A stretch of 64,000 nucleotides of DNA. It comes from Culex pipiens pallens (lineage: Eukaryota; Arthropoda; Insecta; Diptera; Culicidae). Below the pieces are notes generated by a model. That model was given only the letters and a program-made list of their open reading frames with translations. It made no database searches and was not told the DNA's origin. How positions within the stretch are numbered: the stretch's first letter is position 1; each line of letters opens with the position of its first letter. The stretch lies in the NCBI RefSeq assembly GCF_016801865.2, contig NC_068937.1, positions 33,197,692-33,261,691 on the forward strand, read 5' to 3'. This document shows positions 21,148 to 32,117 of the stretch, one piece after another. Both the position numbers and the translations under genes were made by a program.

Positions 21148-21810
21148 TTAGGCAGACTCCGGGTGCGTGATCCAGGTAGATCCCTTGTAGATCCACGGAC
21201 GCTGCAGTCCAAGCTTACACAGATCCCAGGCCTTGCTGTGTATCTTGTGCTTCTCCGGCGTGAGATGATCCTGGACCAAGATGAACTTGTTTGGGGACCG
21301 GATGTCAATGTCCCGTGGAGCAATCGGTTTCTTGAGGGACCGGATGCACCGAATGAACCGACCTTTGTCTTCGACCCTCCAGAACTTCACCAGCACGGCG
21401 TCGGTACGTTTGTTGTTCTTGAAGACAAGTGGACGCACCTCCTTCACGTCGTCTGGCGTGTCGAACCCAGCGCGCTCGCAGACACCACGGAACACCTCCA
21501 GATGTTGATTCGGACGTTCCAACTTGAATCCCTTGATAAGGACTTCCTCCTGCAACCGATCTTGGCGCAGGTCCTCGATTTCCCGTTTCAGCAGTCGGTT
21601 TTCCGCGGAAACGACGTCGACCCGATGCGCAAGCTGCAGCAGCTTCCCGTAGAGGTCCTTGTTTAGCTTTTCCAGGTCGTCCAGCTTTTGCAGCTTCGCG
21701 GAGATCTCCTGCAACTGCTGTGAGACGGTGGAAATCGCCGTCTCGGAGTTCGCCGACTTTCCGTTCTTCCCACCTTTGGAATTGATCGAGCGTCGGTCGG
21801 ATCCGGTCAT
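21148..21810 (-). CDS. ORF1: coiled-coil nucleic-acid-binding protein of CR1-like element
   Basis: I choose the ATG at 21810 (MTGSDRRSINSKGG); the frame is open up to 21936 but that part reads as 5' UTR. The product is about 220 residues. A heptad-rich coiled coil (QLQEISAKLQKLDDLEKLN, then LAHRVDVVSAENRLLKREI) is followed by a domain resembling the baculovirus FP-like/L1-ORF1-like fold (EVLIKGFKLER ... DHLTPEKHKIHSKAWDL ... YKGSTWI). In this family ORF1 binds the element RNA. It ends 52 bp before the ORF2 ATG, with no overlap. Confidence 0.65.
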   Translation of the reverse strand: MTGSDRRSINSKGGKNGKSANSETAISTVSQQLQEISAKLQKLDDLEKLNKDLYGKLLQLAHRVDVVSAENRLLKREIEDLRQDRLQEEVLIKGFKLERPNQHLEVFRGVCERAGFDTPDDVKEVRPLVFKNNKRTDAVLVKFWRVEDKGRFIRCIRSLKKPIAPRDIDIRSPNKFILVQDHLTPEKHKIHSKAWDLCKLGLQRPWIYKGSTWITHPESA

Positions 21811-22053
21811 CCTAACCTCAATCTGCGACACGGTCAAATTTGAAGATGAGTTCACCGAAAAGTGACCACAGGACCAGAACTCCAATCCTCCCGGTTCCGC
21901 AACGTCCTCCAGCGACCGGAAATATGCAAAACACAAGAAAAACGAGTGAATTAGTATTTTTTCCGAATTTATTATACGGAGCGTAAATAATGCCGACCTT
22001 TCAGGTTGCAGTGCTGCCAGATTATCTTTCTTTGGCCAAGGAACGATGCGACC

Positions 22054-22928
<875 letters not shown>

Positions 22929-22929
22929 T

Positions 22930-23600
22930 TTTTGGCTTCCTCTCCGAGGAATGCCATATAAAATCACTTGAAAATTGGCCAAAAAATTGCACTTCGATTT
23001 CTCGGAAATGGCTGAACGGATTTGGACACTTCCGGTTGCATTCGATCCCTCTTAGCTTTCGATAAGTCGCTATTGAAAATCTTCCCCGTAGCCCTTTCCT
23101 GTCAAAAGATATTTACGAAAAACGATTTGCAAAACTAAAATGGAAAAACAAAAAACGATGAAAAATTTTCAAAATTGCTTCATTTTTGCACAACTAGGTA
23201 GTCTGGAATGTCCTCCATCCACGGCTGAAACGGGACAAAAATCCATTGAAATTAGCCAAAGTTACAGCCACTTTAAGAAAACTGTTTGCATTCAGCCGCC
23301 TCCAAATCGACTAAAACGTGGCCAAAATTAACCAAAATTTCGGCATGTTGCACATTTTTGTAAAGCTTTTTCAAAACCCAATCCAATGAGATACATATCT
23401 CGACGAATTATTAGGCTTAGTCGCTAATATCTGCACTAAACTGCTATTTTTGACGATACCAATGCATTATCACATGCTGGTTCGCCCATCCGGCTAAAAA
23501 ACCCAGAACTATTATACTTCACTCGAAAGCATTTTTCATCGTGCTTCGAATGTCATTTTAGGAAATAAAATTCCCTTTGTGAATCGCGTCCAGCATGCAA
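22930..23600 (+). repeat. Tandem duplication, copy 1 (empty site)
   Basis: This sequence recurs at an offset of exactly 985 bp (23915 onward). The first ~585 bp appear identical. Copy 1 runs without interruption through GAACTATTATACTTCACTCG (23507-23526), the empty insertion site of the MITE in copy 2. After about 23590 the copies diverge. Confidence 0.85.
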
Positions 23601-23646
23601 AGATTCCGCCGACCTCAAATCAGGTCCAGCATGGCCCCAAAAGTCG

Positions 23647-23707
23647 AGCGGCCGGAAGATTGCTCGAAAAACCAAGCCGAGCACCTTCCGGCCGGAAGAT
23701 TGCTCGA
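23647..23707. repeat. 18-bp direct repeat CGGCCGGAAGATTGCTCG
   Basis: The motif occurs at 23647-23664 and again at about 23690-23707, separated by sequence that includes its partial inverse (CCTTCCGGCCGG). It lies next to a tRNA-like segment. Confidence 0.6.
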
Positions 23708-23719
23708 CAACGCGCAGAG

Positions 23720-23832
23720 AGAAAAAAAAAAAACAAATCAGCTCAGAGAGCGAGCGGGAGAGAACGAGATTCGAACCCACGGCCAAAAATAAAATTCTAG
23801 GGCGCGCCCTAGCTCACTACGCCGACTCGACT
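23720..23832 (-). repeat. tRNA-derived SINE head
   Basis: On the minus strand GGCGTAGTGAGCTAGGGCG (about 23823-23805) resembles a Pol III box A, and GGTTCGAATCTCG (about 23778-23766) a box B, roughly 40 bp apart. A T-run follows at about 23738-23726, usable as a Pol III terminator. The segment does not fold into an obvious complete cloverleaf, so a SINE head is more likely than a functional tRNA gene. Confidence 0.5.
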
Positions 23833-23914
23833 TGTTGAGAAGAGTGCAACAAGAACGCGACCAACTGGTCGCAATTGGTTTACGGCAGATTATTTTATTT
23901 TGGGGGAACCCGAG

Positions 23915-25530
23915 TTTTGGCTTCCTCTCCGAGGAATGCCATATAAAATCACTTGAAAATTGGCCAAAAAATTGCACTTCGATTTCTCGGAAATGGCTGA
24001 ACGGATTTGGACACTTCCGGTTGCATTCGATCCCTCTTAGCTTTCGATAAGTCGCTATTGAAAATCTTCCCCGTAGCCCTTTCCTGTCAAAAGATATTTA
24101 CGAAAAACGATTTGCAAAACTAAAATGGAAAAACAAAAAACGATGAAAAATTTTCAAAATTGCTTCATTTTTGCACAACTAGGTAGTCTGGAATGTCCTC
24201 CATCCACGGCTGAAACGGGACAAAAATCCATTGAAATTAGCCAAAGTTACAGCCACTTTAAGAAAACTGTTTGCATTCAGCCGCCTCCAAATCGACTAAA
24301 ACGTGGCCAAAATTAACCAAAATTTCGGCATGTTGCACATTTTTGTAAAGCTTTTTCAAAACCCAATCCAATGAGATACATATCTCGACGAATTATTAGG
24401 CTTAGTCGCTAATATCTGCACTAAACTGCTATTTTTGACGATACCAATGCATTATCACATGCTGGTTCGCCCATCCGGCTAAAAAACCCAGAACTATTAT
24501 AGGGGAAATCTACCCTTTCCAATCAAACACCTATCTTCGTCATATGGAGAGTTTGATGCTCGATTAAAGCTCCAAAAATACTATTTGGGCTATAAACATA
24601 CCAGCAACAGCACCGCCTCGAGTAAGCACGCAAATGTATGCCACTTACTGGCCAAAAAGATCACATTTAATGCACTTTTGATCATAATTTGTATTTTGCG
24701 AGACCACTTCTCATCATTTTGTTGGCACACACAGTGACACACACGAGAATCCCTCAAACGCTTAATGAATATCGCCAAAATTAACTTTTCACTTTCGCTT
24801 ACTTTTTCACGGCGCTTAAGATATGAAATTGCTTCCAACTACCGGCAACATGTTCTTTTGACCGTTAGTAAGGCACTCACTTGAAGAATAATCCCGAAAA
24901 ATGTAATAAATTAGCAAGCGCCATCAAAAAAACAAACGCGCCAAGTCGTTTGACGTTTCAATTTTCACTTTGCATTCAAATCGAAGGCTGAAGAAAACCG
25001 AGCGAGAGACGAAGGCAAAAAAGAACAAAGGCTGGCCGTCAACACCACCAGCAGCACAGCCAGCGATGCCAGGAAACTTTCCCTATAAATGCCACTTTTC
25101 GTGAGTGTTCGTTTGAACTGTCAGCGCAAATGGCAACACTCGACAGAGTGTTGGAAGAAAAAAGAACTAAGCCGATATTAGAAAAATGGGCGTGGCCCAA
25201 TGCATTCGCCTCGATTAGAATACCCTTGGGAATTTTTTTTTGTTAAATGTTTGGTAAAGAAATAGAATAACTTTTAGTGAAAGTGAAAATAAACAGAAAT
25301 GTTCACAAAAACTTGCTCTACTCGTTGGTGTACTTGGTTTTAGTAAAATTCAAGGGAGACTCTAGATTATCCAGCATCATTCAAACACGACCGCTTATTA
25401 GGATTAAAATGGGTAGATTTCCCCTACTTCACTCGAAAGCATTTTTCATCGTGCTTCGAATGTCATTTTAGGAAATAAAATTCCCTTTGTGAATCGCGTC
25501 CAGCACGCTAAGATTCTGTCGTCCCTAAAT
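23915..25530 (+). repeat. Tandem duplication, copy 2 (with MITE insertion)
   Basis: Matches copy 1 (22930-23600) over 23915-24501 and 25427-25530. The 923-bp element at 24502-25424 splits it. Identity looks complete up to the insertion, implying a recent duplication. Confidence 0.85.
24502..25424. mobile_element. 923-bp TA-flanked TIR element with proven empty site
   Basis: Perfect 14-bp termini GGGGAAATCTACCC and GGGTAGATTTCCCC are flanked by TA on each side (24500-24501, 25425-25426), and copy 1 of the surrounding duplication has a single TA at the same point. This defines element ends and target duplication exactly. The interior has no transposase-sized frame and contains a mixed-composition block (24950-25140). 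It fits a Tc1/mariner-type or related TA-targeting non-autonomous element. Confidence 0.85.
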
Positions 25531-25768
25531 CAGGACCAGAATAGCCTCAAAAACGTCTTCGCCAAGCCAAGACAAGTCAAGTCATTTCGGGAAATGACAA
25601 TATGTAATGTGTTCTTAGATACCTATCCATGAGCCATCGATCGACTCCGTTAGCGATACACTTTTTACCCTTTCTTAAATTTTCGCTTTAGCTGTAGAAG
25701 GTGAGAGCGGAATGCAAGGCGTGAGAAGGAGAGAGTTTACGGAAATTTTGACTCGTTTGAGCACTGCA
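25531..25768. other. No gene seen
   Basis: Unremarkable sequence with a short GCCAAGCCAAGACAAGTCAAG repeat-like start and a GGAGAGAG motif. No protein-like frame. Confidence 0.3.
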
Positions 25769-25770
25769 TA

Positions 25771-25953
25771 GGGACGTGGCGTTACATCGTGCTGCCATCT
25801 GGTTTTTTTAAGTGCAAGAGTGGAAAAGTGTTGAGTCATCGTCTAAAAATAGACGGCGTCCTATCTCACCCAGCAAAATGAAGTCGATAAAGTAGTTGGT
25901 TTCGATGGAGAAAAAGTGGAAAACGTGGTCTAAAAATAGCGACGCCATCCCCC
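25771..25953. mobile_element. TA-flanked MITE-D, first of a tandem pair
   Basis: Starts GGGACGTGGCGTTACATCG and ends GACGCCATCCCCC, which are imperfect inverses (GGGACGTGGCGT / GGGGGATGGCGTC). TA flanks both ends (25769-25770, 25954-25955). Body about 183 bp, no coding capacity. Confidence 0.7.
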
Positions 25954-25957
25954 TATA

Positions 25958-26131
25958 GGGACGTGGCGTTACATCGTGCTGCCATCTGGTTTTTTTAAGT
26001 GCAAAAGTGCTGAGTCATCGTCTAAAAATAGACGGCGTCCTATCTCGCCCAGCAAAATGAAGTCGATAAAGTAGTCGGTTTCGATAAGAAAAAGTGGAAA
26101 ACGTGGTCTAAAAATAGTGACGCCATCCCCC
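25958..26131. mobile_element. TA-flanked MITE-D, second of a tandem pair
   Basis: Nearly identical to 25771-25953 apart from small deletions (AAGTGCAAAAGTGCTGAG versus the longer form). It is preceded by its own TA (25956-25957), so the junction is TATA, and followed by TA (26132-26133). This means insertion of one copy at the TA of the other, not a simple slippage duplication. Confidence 0.75.
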
Positions 26132-26788
26132 TATGCCGTCACGGTGTAAAAACTCGCGTGCATTGCTTACATGGATTTTCGTCGACGAACATGGGCGTAT
26201 TTTACTTCTACTCGGATTGAATAGCATTCGATTTAGTAAGTCTCTAGACTATATACTAAGTATTCTGCTTTCAGTCAAAAAGGATCGCAAAGTTATTATT
26301 TTAAATTGTTTTAAAAATCCATTTTAAATCCTTTGCGGTCGTACAAAGGGTCATTGTACCCAGAAAATTAAGCTTTATCATTTTTTTTTTTTTTTTTTTT
26401 TTCATAAAATTATTTTTATTAGGTCCTTTTCGGTACTTGGACCTGGTTAGGACCGAGTCGGCTTTTGTAATTACATTTGACTTAATAATTACAGAGGATC
26501 TTGTGTGTAAATGTTAGTGGGAGGGGAGCCGATTACCCGCGGCCTACTCGGGGTTAGTAGGGAAGGGATTGATGTTAAAGACAAGGCGTGGGAAGGGAAG
26601 GGGGATTGTGTAGGGGTCTTGGTTGGCTCTGCTGGCCTTTGCGTTTTGTCCTCAGCCGCAACTCGGTGTCCAGCTGCTGGGGCGTTCTTGCTTTGCTTCC
26701 GGTGCAACCAGAAACGACGGCTTTGTGTGAAGGCGAGTTATACTAACTGAAGGAAAACTAACTGAAGGAAAACTAACTGGGAGAAAAA

Positions 26789-29700
26789 CTAAATAGATAT
26801 ATTGGAATCTAAGAGGAACTGATAGATCGGATAGAGAACATCAAGGTCTAGTTGAGATAACGCGTCTCGCATCGGAATTTCTGGTGGTCTTCCTCGGGCC
26901 CTGAGGGTATTTTTCAACTTAATTCTGTGAGCCTGGTGATCTGGACACGCCCATACGAGATGGTCGATGTCCTGATAACCCTGCCCACAGTCGCATAAGT
27001 TCGTATCACTCATGTTTATACGGTACAGATGAGCCTTGGACGAGTAATGGTTCGACATAAGGCGGGACATCGTTCTGATGAATCCACGCGTCAAGTCCAT
27101 TCCCTTGAACCAGGCTTTTCTTTGCACCTTAGGTCGTATGGAATACATCCAACGTCCCTTGGTGTCTCCGTCCCATTGTTTTTGCCAATCCAGAAGCGCA
27201 CGCTGCCTCGGAAAACCGTAGCATTCTTGTAGGCTAATTGGCCTTTCAAAAATGTCTCCACTCTCAGCACCCTTCTTGGCGAGCAAGTCCGCTTTCTCAT
27301 TACCCGGAATCGAGCAATGAGCGCGGACCCACACCACCGTGATGTTGAAGGACTGAGCCGCCAGGTTGTTTAAAGTCTTACGTATTTCCGTGAGGAAAAA
27401 CGTAGACTCCCTGGTCGGCTTCAGAGACCGGATAGCCTCAACAGAGCTAAAGCTATCGGTGAAGATGAAGTAGTGGTCAGGTGGCATGGTCTCGATGATT
27501 CGCAGTGCGCAGTAAACCGCGGCTAACTCTGCGACGTAAACCGAACTCGGGTCCTTCAGCTTAAAGAACAGCTGATGATATTCATGATGAACACCGAAGC
27601 CCGTACAGCCGTCGAGCTTGGAGCCATCGGTGAAGAATCTGTTGTTTGGAGGAACATGGCTGTACTTTGATGCGAAGATCGACGGTACAACTCCCCGCAG
27701 AAGATGGTTTGGGATACCGCGAGTATCGGCTTTCATGGACGTGTCGAAGCCAATCAGGGTGCTGCTGGTTAACGGAGGCGTGCGCTGTACCGTTGTGCTC
27801 GGGCTCCACTCCCACGATGACATAAAGTCATAATATAGAAGCATGCGCCGAGACTCAACGTGAAGGTTCAGCAACGTTTCAAAGTTGTCAATTACCAGTT
27901 TATTCCTGTAATCACACCGGATCAGGAACCGGTAAGACAGTTCGTAGTAACGAGTTCGCAGAGGCAACACTCCCGCCAAGACCTCGAGGGTCATGTTGTG
28001 AGTTGAGTGCATGCATCCCAAGACAATGCGAAGACTTCGGTACTGTATCCGCTGGAGAACCAACAAGCGTGATTTTGCAGCTGTTTGGAAGCAGAAACTG
28101 CCATATTCCAGCACCGAGAGTATCGTTGTCTTGTACAGTCGAAGCATGTCAGAAGGATGAGCACCCCACCGGTTGCCAGAGACACTGCGCAGAAAATTAG
28201 TTCTTTGCAGGCACTTTTGCTTCAGGTAGTTAATGTGCTTCCCCCATGTTCCCTTCTGATCAAAGATGGTACCCATGTACATGAAGTGGTCCGACTGCTC
28301 GATAGTCTTTCCCGAGAGAGAAAGATTGAGCTGCGGCGGTTCATGCTTCCCCGTAAAAACGACCAGTTCCGTCTTCTCCGGAGAGAATTCAATACCCTTT
28401 CCAACTGCCCAATGGGCCAAGTTGTTCAGAGTATCTTGCAAGGGTTCTAGCAGATCGACTTCTTTCTTGGCAGCGATTGAAACCACTGCGTCATCTGCGT
28501 ACTGTATAAGGGTGCAGTCTCCGGTCAAGCAATCATCGATGTCGCTGACGTAGAAGTTATACATGGATGGACTAAGGCGTGAGCCTTGTGCCAAACCCAT
28601 GTAACTTATCCGGGTGATTGCCAGATCACCTTGCACAAAGTGCATGTGTTTTTCTGACAACAGGTTGATGAGGAAGTTGCACATCGTCGGATTGAGACCG
28701 CTCCGCCGCAGCTTTACTCCCAACACATCGATGGAGACTGAATCGAATGCACCCTTGATGTCTAGGAAGACAGAAGCCATTTGCTGTTTTTTACCACGGG
28801 CTATGTCGATTCCTGTGGCCAGCAAAGCTAGACAGTCGCTTGTTCCCTTGCCTCTCCGGAAGCCATACTGCGTGTCTGACAGCAAGTGCTCTCGTTCCAT
28901 CCATGGTTCGAGGCGGTCGAGGATCATCTTCTCCAGCAACTTGCGTAGACACGACAGCAAGCTGATTGGACGATACGAGTTGTGGTCGGATGCCGGCTTA
29001 CCGGGCTTTTGAATGGCAACCACCCGGACCTGTCGCCATTCGTGTGGAATTACGTTCTGCTCCACCAACGTGTTGAACAGTTTCAACAGACGCTGCTTGG
29101 CGACGTCCGGAAGATTTTTCAGCAAGCTGAACTTGATCTTGTCCGGACCAGGAGCAGTGTTGTTGCCCGTCAATAGTGCTATGGAGAGCTCTACCATCGA
29201 GAAGGGAGGATTAGCATCGCTCCCATCAACAACGTCGAATGATGGTTGTGTCGGCACCGAGTCCGGGCACACCTTCTTGGCGAAATCCAATATCCACTTG
29301 TCCGATTTTTCCACACTCTCGTTCGGAACGGAACCTCTACGCATGGCCCTCGCAACGCGCCACAGAGTGCTCATGGACGTATCTGCTGGTAGTCCTTCAA
29401 CGAACTCCCGCCAGTACATTCGCTTCTTCCGCTTCAGAGTATTACTGTACCTGCGATCAAGAGCTCTGTACTTTTGGAAGTTCGCTCGGATTCCACACTT
29501 GCAAAAGTCCACATAAGCTTCAGACCTGGCCGCCGAGAGATCCGTACACTCCTTGTCCCACCAGGGAAGTGGAGGGCGCGTTCGGATGTACGGTCCCGGG
29601 ACGGGTTTCGTCTGAGCTTGTATCGCACTGTCATAGATCAAATTAGCCAGAAACGCATATTCTTCAAGCGGTGCCAACCCTGCTCGCAACTCAACTCCAA

Positions 29701-30490
29701 TGGAGACTGCCTCCGCGTACTGTTTCCAGTCGATATTTCGCGTCAGATCGTAAGGCATCTCCACCGTTGTCGATTGCTGTGGGCCATGGCTAACCAGAAT
29801 AGCGATCGGCAAATGATCACTGCCACGAGGATCTTGAAGCACGTTCCAGTCACAGAGAACTGCCAGACTGTTGGAACAGAGCGACAAGTCGATGGCACTC
29901 GCCTTCGTACCGGACGAAGTTGGCGTTGGTGGTGTTGCAATCCGCGTAACTTGCTTGTCCCTGTTTAGGAGGGTCATCTGGAAGTCGTCGCACAGTTCAT
30001 GAATCAGATATGCTTGAGGGTCTGTCTTGTGACTTCCCCACTCGGTGCTGTGAAGATTAAAGTCACCCAGAACCAGTCTCGGTGCCTGCAACAGCTCAAG
30101 CATACCCCACAACTTTTGTCGAGTTAACGACACCTGTGGGGGAACGTAGACGGACACAATGCAAATGTCCAGTCCTCTGATCCTGGCCTGTACTGCGACT
30201 GCTTCGATTCCTCCTAGATTCGGGAGCGTGACCTTTCTAAAAGTGTGGCATTTCCTGACCCCAATCAGTACGCCTCCACCTCTATTTGGTCCTGCCCTGC
30301 TCTCTGTGATGATGTTGTACCCCCGGAAAGCTGGCGTCTCATCTCCGATAAGAAACGTTTCGCTCAGCGCAAACACATCACAGTCCCGTTCGAATGCGAA
30401 TTGTTGAAAATCGTTTAACTTGGGGGTTAAACTTCTACAATTCCATTGTAGAAAGGAGATGCCGTTTTTCGTTTTTGGTGTATTACCCAT
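26789..30490 (-). CDS. ORF2: endonuclease, reverse transcriptase, RNase H
   Basis: 1,233 residues from the ATG at 30490, which overlaps the ORF1 stop by 8 bases (ATGGGTAA). An APE-type endonuclease occupies about residues 10-235 (LQWNCRSL, SETF, GDFNLHSTEW, SDHLPI). The RT spans about 485-750 (SYRPISLLSCLRKLLEK, motif A FLDIKGAFD, motif B GLAQGSRLSP, motif C YADD near 664). RNase H lies near 950-1095 (FTDGSK, ELAAVYCAL, TDSFSS, NEKAD). A C-terminal CDCGQGYQDIDHLVWACP is a likely zinc-binding motif. Endonuclease, RT and RNase H on one chain place it in the I superfamily (I/Loa/Outcast/Nimb-like); the exact clade needs a tree. No inactivating change is seen. Confidence 0.9.
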   Translation of the reverse strand: MGNTPKTKNGISFLQWNCRSLTPKLNDFQQFAFERDCDVFALSETFLIGDETPAFRGYNIITESRAGPNRGGGVLIGVRKCHTFRKVTLPNLGGIEAVAVQARIRGLDICIVSVYVPPQVSLTRQKLWGMLELLQAPRLVLGDFNLHSTEWGSHKTDPQAYLIHELCDDFQMTLLNRDKQVTRIATPPTPTSSGTKASAIDLSLCSNSLAVLCDWNVLQDPRGSDHLPIAILVSHGPQQSTTVEMPYDLTRNIDWKQYAEAVSIGVELRAGLAPLEEYAFLANLIYDSAIQAQTKPVPGPYIRTRPPLPWWDKECTDLSAARSEAYVDFCKCGIRANFQKYRALDRRYSNTLKRKKRMYWREFVEGLPADTSMSTLWRVARAMRRGSVPNESVEKSDKWILDFAKKVCPDSVPTQPSFDVVDGSDANPPFSMVELSIALLTGNNTAPGPDKIKFSLLKNLPDVAKQRLLKLFNTLVEQNVIPHEWRQVRVVAIQKPGKPASDHNSYRPISLLSCLRKLLEKMILDRLEPWMEREHLLSDTQYGFRRGKGTSDCLALLATGIDIARGKKQQMASVFLDIKGAFDSVSIDVLGVKLRRSGLNPTMCNFLINLLSEKHMHFVQGDLAITRISYMGLAQGSRLSPSMYNFYVSDIDDCLTGDCTLIQYADDAVVSIAAKKEVDLLEPLQDTLNNLAHWAVGKGIEFSPEKTELVVFTGKHEPPQLNLSLSGKTIEQSDHFMYMGTIFDQKGTWGKHINYLKQKCLQRTNFLRSVSGNRWGAHPSDMLRLYKTTILSVLEYGSFCFQTAAKSRLLVLQRIQYRSLRIVLGCMHSTHNMTLEVLAGVLPLRTRYYELSYRFLIRCDYRNKLVIDNFETLLNLHVESRRMLLYYDFMSSWEWSPSTTVQRTPPLTSSTLIGFDTSMKADTRGIPNHLLRGVVPSIFASKYSHVPPNNRFFTDGSKLDGCTGFGVHHEYHQLFFKLKDPSSVYVAELAAVYCALRIIETMPPDHYFIFTDSFSSVEAIRSLKPTRESTFFLTEIRKTLNNLAAQSFNITVVWVRAHCSIPGNEKADLLAKKGAESGDIFERPISLQECYGFPRQRALLDWQKQWDGDTKGRWMYSIRPKVQRKAWFKGMDLTRGFIRTMSRLMSNHYSSKAHLYRINMSDTNLCDCGQGYQDIDHLVWACPDHQAHRIKLKNTLRARGRPPEIPMRDALSQLDLDVLYPIYQFLLDSNISI

Positions 30491-32117
30491 CAAAGGAAAT
30501 GAACGACAAGAGGGGCATCGTGCTAGCAAGCTGTTTCCCGATGTGTCTAGCGAGAGGCTCAAACCGCTTTATGATTAAACGCGTCGGTTCACTCACAAAA
30601 GAGCACAGCCATTCCACGATTGTGGAAAAAGTAAGGACTCCTTTGAAGGCATCGGTGATCGGATTCGGTTGAGGAACCGGTTTCGGGGGGATCTTTGGCA
30701 GCTTGGGAACGGGCTTCAGCAGCTTGGGAACGGGCTTCGGTGCCGGCTTCGGAGCGGGCTTTCCCGACGGACCGAAAGGAAAATCCTCCTCGAAGTTCAA
30801 CGAGTCACTTTCCTTACCCTTGCCGCCAGCGGCTTTTCTGGACTTGGAAGCCTTGTTGCGCTTCGGGTTTGGCCCGGAAGAGTCACTTTCCTCGTCTCTC
30901 TGGAAGAGGACCTCCACATCGGAATCTTCGTCCCCCGAGTCTTCGTCCGCCAAAGGAGCGAAGCGATTGGGGTGGGTCACCTGACTAAGGATTTCCGCGA
31001 AGGACTTCTTGGAGCGTTCCCTCAAGGATCGCTTCATCTTGTCCTCGCGCTCCTTGTACTTTGGGCACTGCCGAGTTTTGTGCGGTTCCCCGCCACAAAG
31101 CAGGCATTTTTCAGCCTGCTTTTGGCAATCCACGTCCTTGTGGGGGCCGGCGCACTTTGAGCACTTGCTCTTGTTGCTGCAGTAGGTCTTGGTGTGTCCC
31201 AACTGCTGGCAGTTTTCGCAGCTCATCACTCGCGGAACGTACAATCGAACTGGAAGCCGAAGCTTGTACAGCTCAATGTAGTCCGGCAGAGCTGACCCTG
31301 CAAAAGTCACCCGGAACGAGGCAGAAGGAATGAACTTCTTCTGGCCACCCTCGGTGGTGACGTTGCCCAGTTGCCGGCACTCGAGTACCTCCACAGCTGG
31401 AAGTTTAGGGTTCTTGAAGCGTCCCACCGCCCTTGAGAGGTCGACAAGCGACAGACTGTCATCGGTCACCACGCCATCGATTTCGACTTTGTGGGCCGGA
31501 ATCCAAACACGGTACTCAATGCTGAACCGCAGATCAGTTACGATCTGATTCGCTTGCACCGCGGAGTTCACGATCACGCGGAGCTTGCTCTTGTTCAGCT
31601 TGGTACATTCGACCACCCCAGGATAGTGCTTCTGCAAATCCTTGGTGATCTGTACAAAGTTTAACGGCTTCTGTTTGGGCCGGAAGAAGACCACCCATTC
31701 CGTTTGCGATCCCTCTTGATACTGACGAGGACGAGGAATCGGTTTTTGAGAATGAGGATTCAGGGGCGGGGGGGGATTTGGATCCGGATTCGGCACCGGT
31801 GTTTTAGGAGGAATTGGATCTGGATTTGGAGGAATCGGTTCTGGAGTCAAGGGAGGAATCGGGTCTGGAGTCAAGGGAGGAATCGGTGGTTGAGGGGGAA
31901 CCGGATTCGGATCTGATTTAGGACGCTTTCGCTTCGTCCTCTTAGACCCGTCCGTGGATCCCCCTTTACCGCCAGCATCCTTATCCTTCAGGAAGAGGTC
32001 CCTGTTGGTGGTGTTTGAAGGAACTCCCAAAACGGAGTCCGCCATGTCCACGTCCTCGTCACCCTCAAGGGTTGAATCGAAGTCGCATTCCTCATGGTCC
32101 GACTCGGTCGGATCCAT
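30483..32117 (-). CDS. ORF1: gag-like RNA-binding protein with three zinc knuckles
   Basis: 544 residues. An acidic N-terminus and a proline-rich stretch (PPIPPLTPDPIPPLTP repeats, about residues 70-130) precede a conserved central domain, then three CCHC knuckles at about 300-355 (CENCQQLGHTKTYC, CSKCAGPHKDVDC, CLLCGGEPHKTRQC). The C-terminal region has a lysine/proline repeat (APKPAPKPVPK) that is shorter than in copy 2 (552 residues), an in-frame length difference. It is expected to coat the element RNA and form the RNP. The stop overlaps the ORF2 start. Confidence 0.9.
   Translation of the reverse strand: MDPTESDHEECDFDSTLEGDEDVDMADSVLGVPSNTTNRDLFLKDKDAGGKGGSTDGSKRTKRKRPKSDPNPVPPQPPIPPLTPDPIPPLTPEPIPPNPDPIPPKTPVPNPDPNPPPPLNPHSQKPIPRPRQYQEGSQTEWVVFFRPKQKPLNFVQITKDLQKHYPGVVECTKLNKSKLRVIVNSAVQANQIVTDLRFSIEYRVWIPAHKVEIDGVVTDDSLSLVDLSRAVGRFKNPKLPAVEVLECRQLGNVTTEGGQKKFIPSASFRVTFAGSALPDYIELYKLRLPVRLYVPRVMSCENCQQLGHTKTYCSNKSKCSKCAGPHKDVDCQKQAEKCLLCGGEPHKTRQCPKYKEREDKMKRSLRERSKKSFAEILSQVTHPNRFAPLADEDSGDEDSDVEVLFQRDEESDSSGPNPKRNKASKSRKAAGGKGKESDSLNFEEDFPFGPSGKPAPKPAPKPVPKLLKPVPKLPKIPPKPVPQPNPITDAFKGVLTFSTIVEWLCSFVSEPTRLIIKRFEPLARHIGKQLASTMPLLSFISFDG

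Larger units (their letters stand above)
17824..21990 (-). mobile_element. Near full-length CR1-like element with two ORFs
   Basis: On the minus strand: ORF1 (coiled-coil), a 50-bp gap, ORF2 (endonuclease plus RT), then a 3' UTR ending in CAATCAATCAATCAAAG at 17824-17843, a short-repeat tail typical of the CR1/L2/Crack group. The 5' end is uncertain, roughly 21950-22000. One frameshift near 18790 breaks ORF2. No target duplication could be recognised. Confidence 0.7.

Noticed and set aside
23766..23823. Functional tRNA gene on the minus strand
   Set aside because: Box A and B are recognisable but acceptor, D and T stems do not pair as a full cloverleaf; a SINE head is more likely.
22930..25530. 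LTR pair of a short LTR retrotransposon
   Set aside because: The direct repeats lack TG...CA ends, no primer-binding or polypurine site is visible between them, and there is no flanking target duplication; tandem duplication fits better.
27029..30407. Plus-strand open frames within the ORF2 region of copy 1
   Set aside because: Antisense shadows of a long, GC-rich coding frame; the same shadows occur opposite ORF2 of copy 2.
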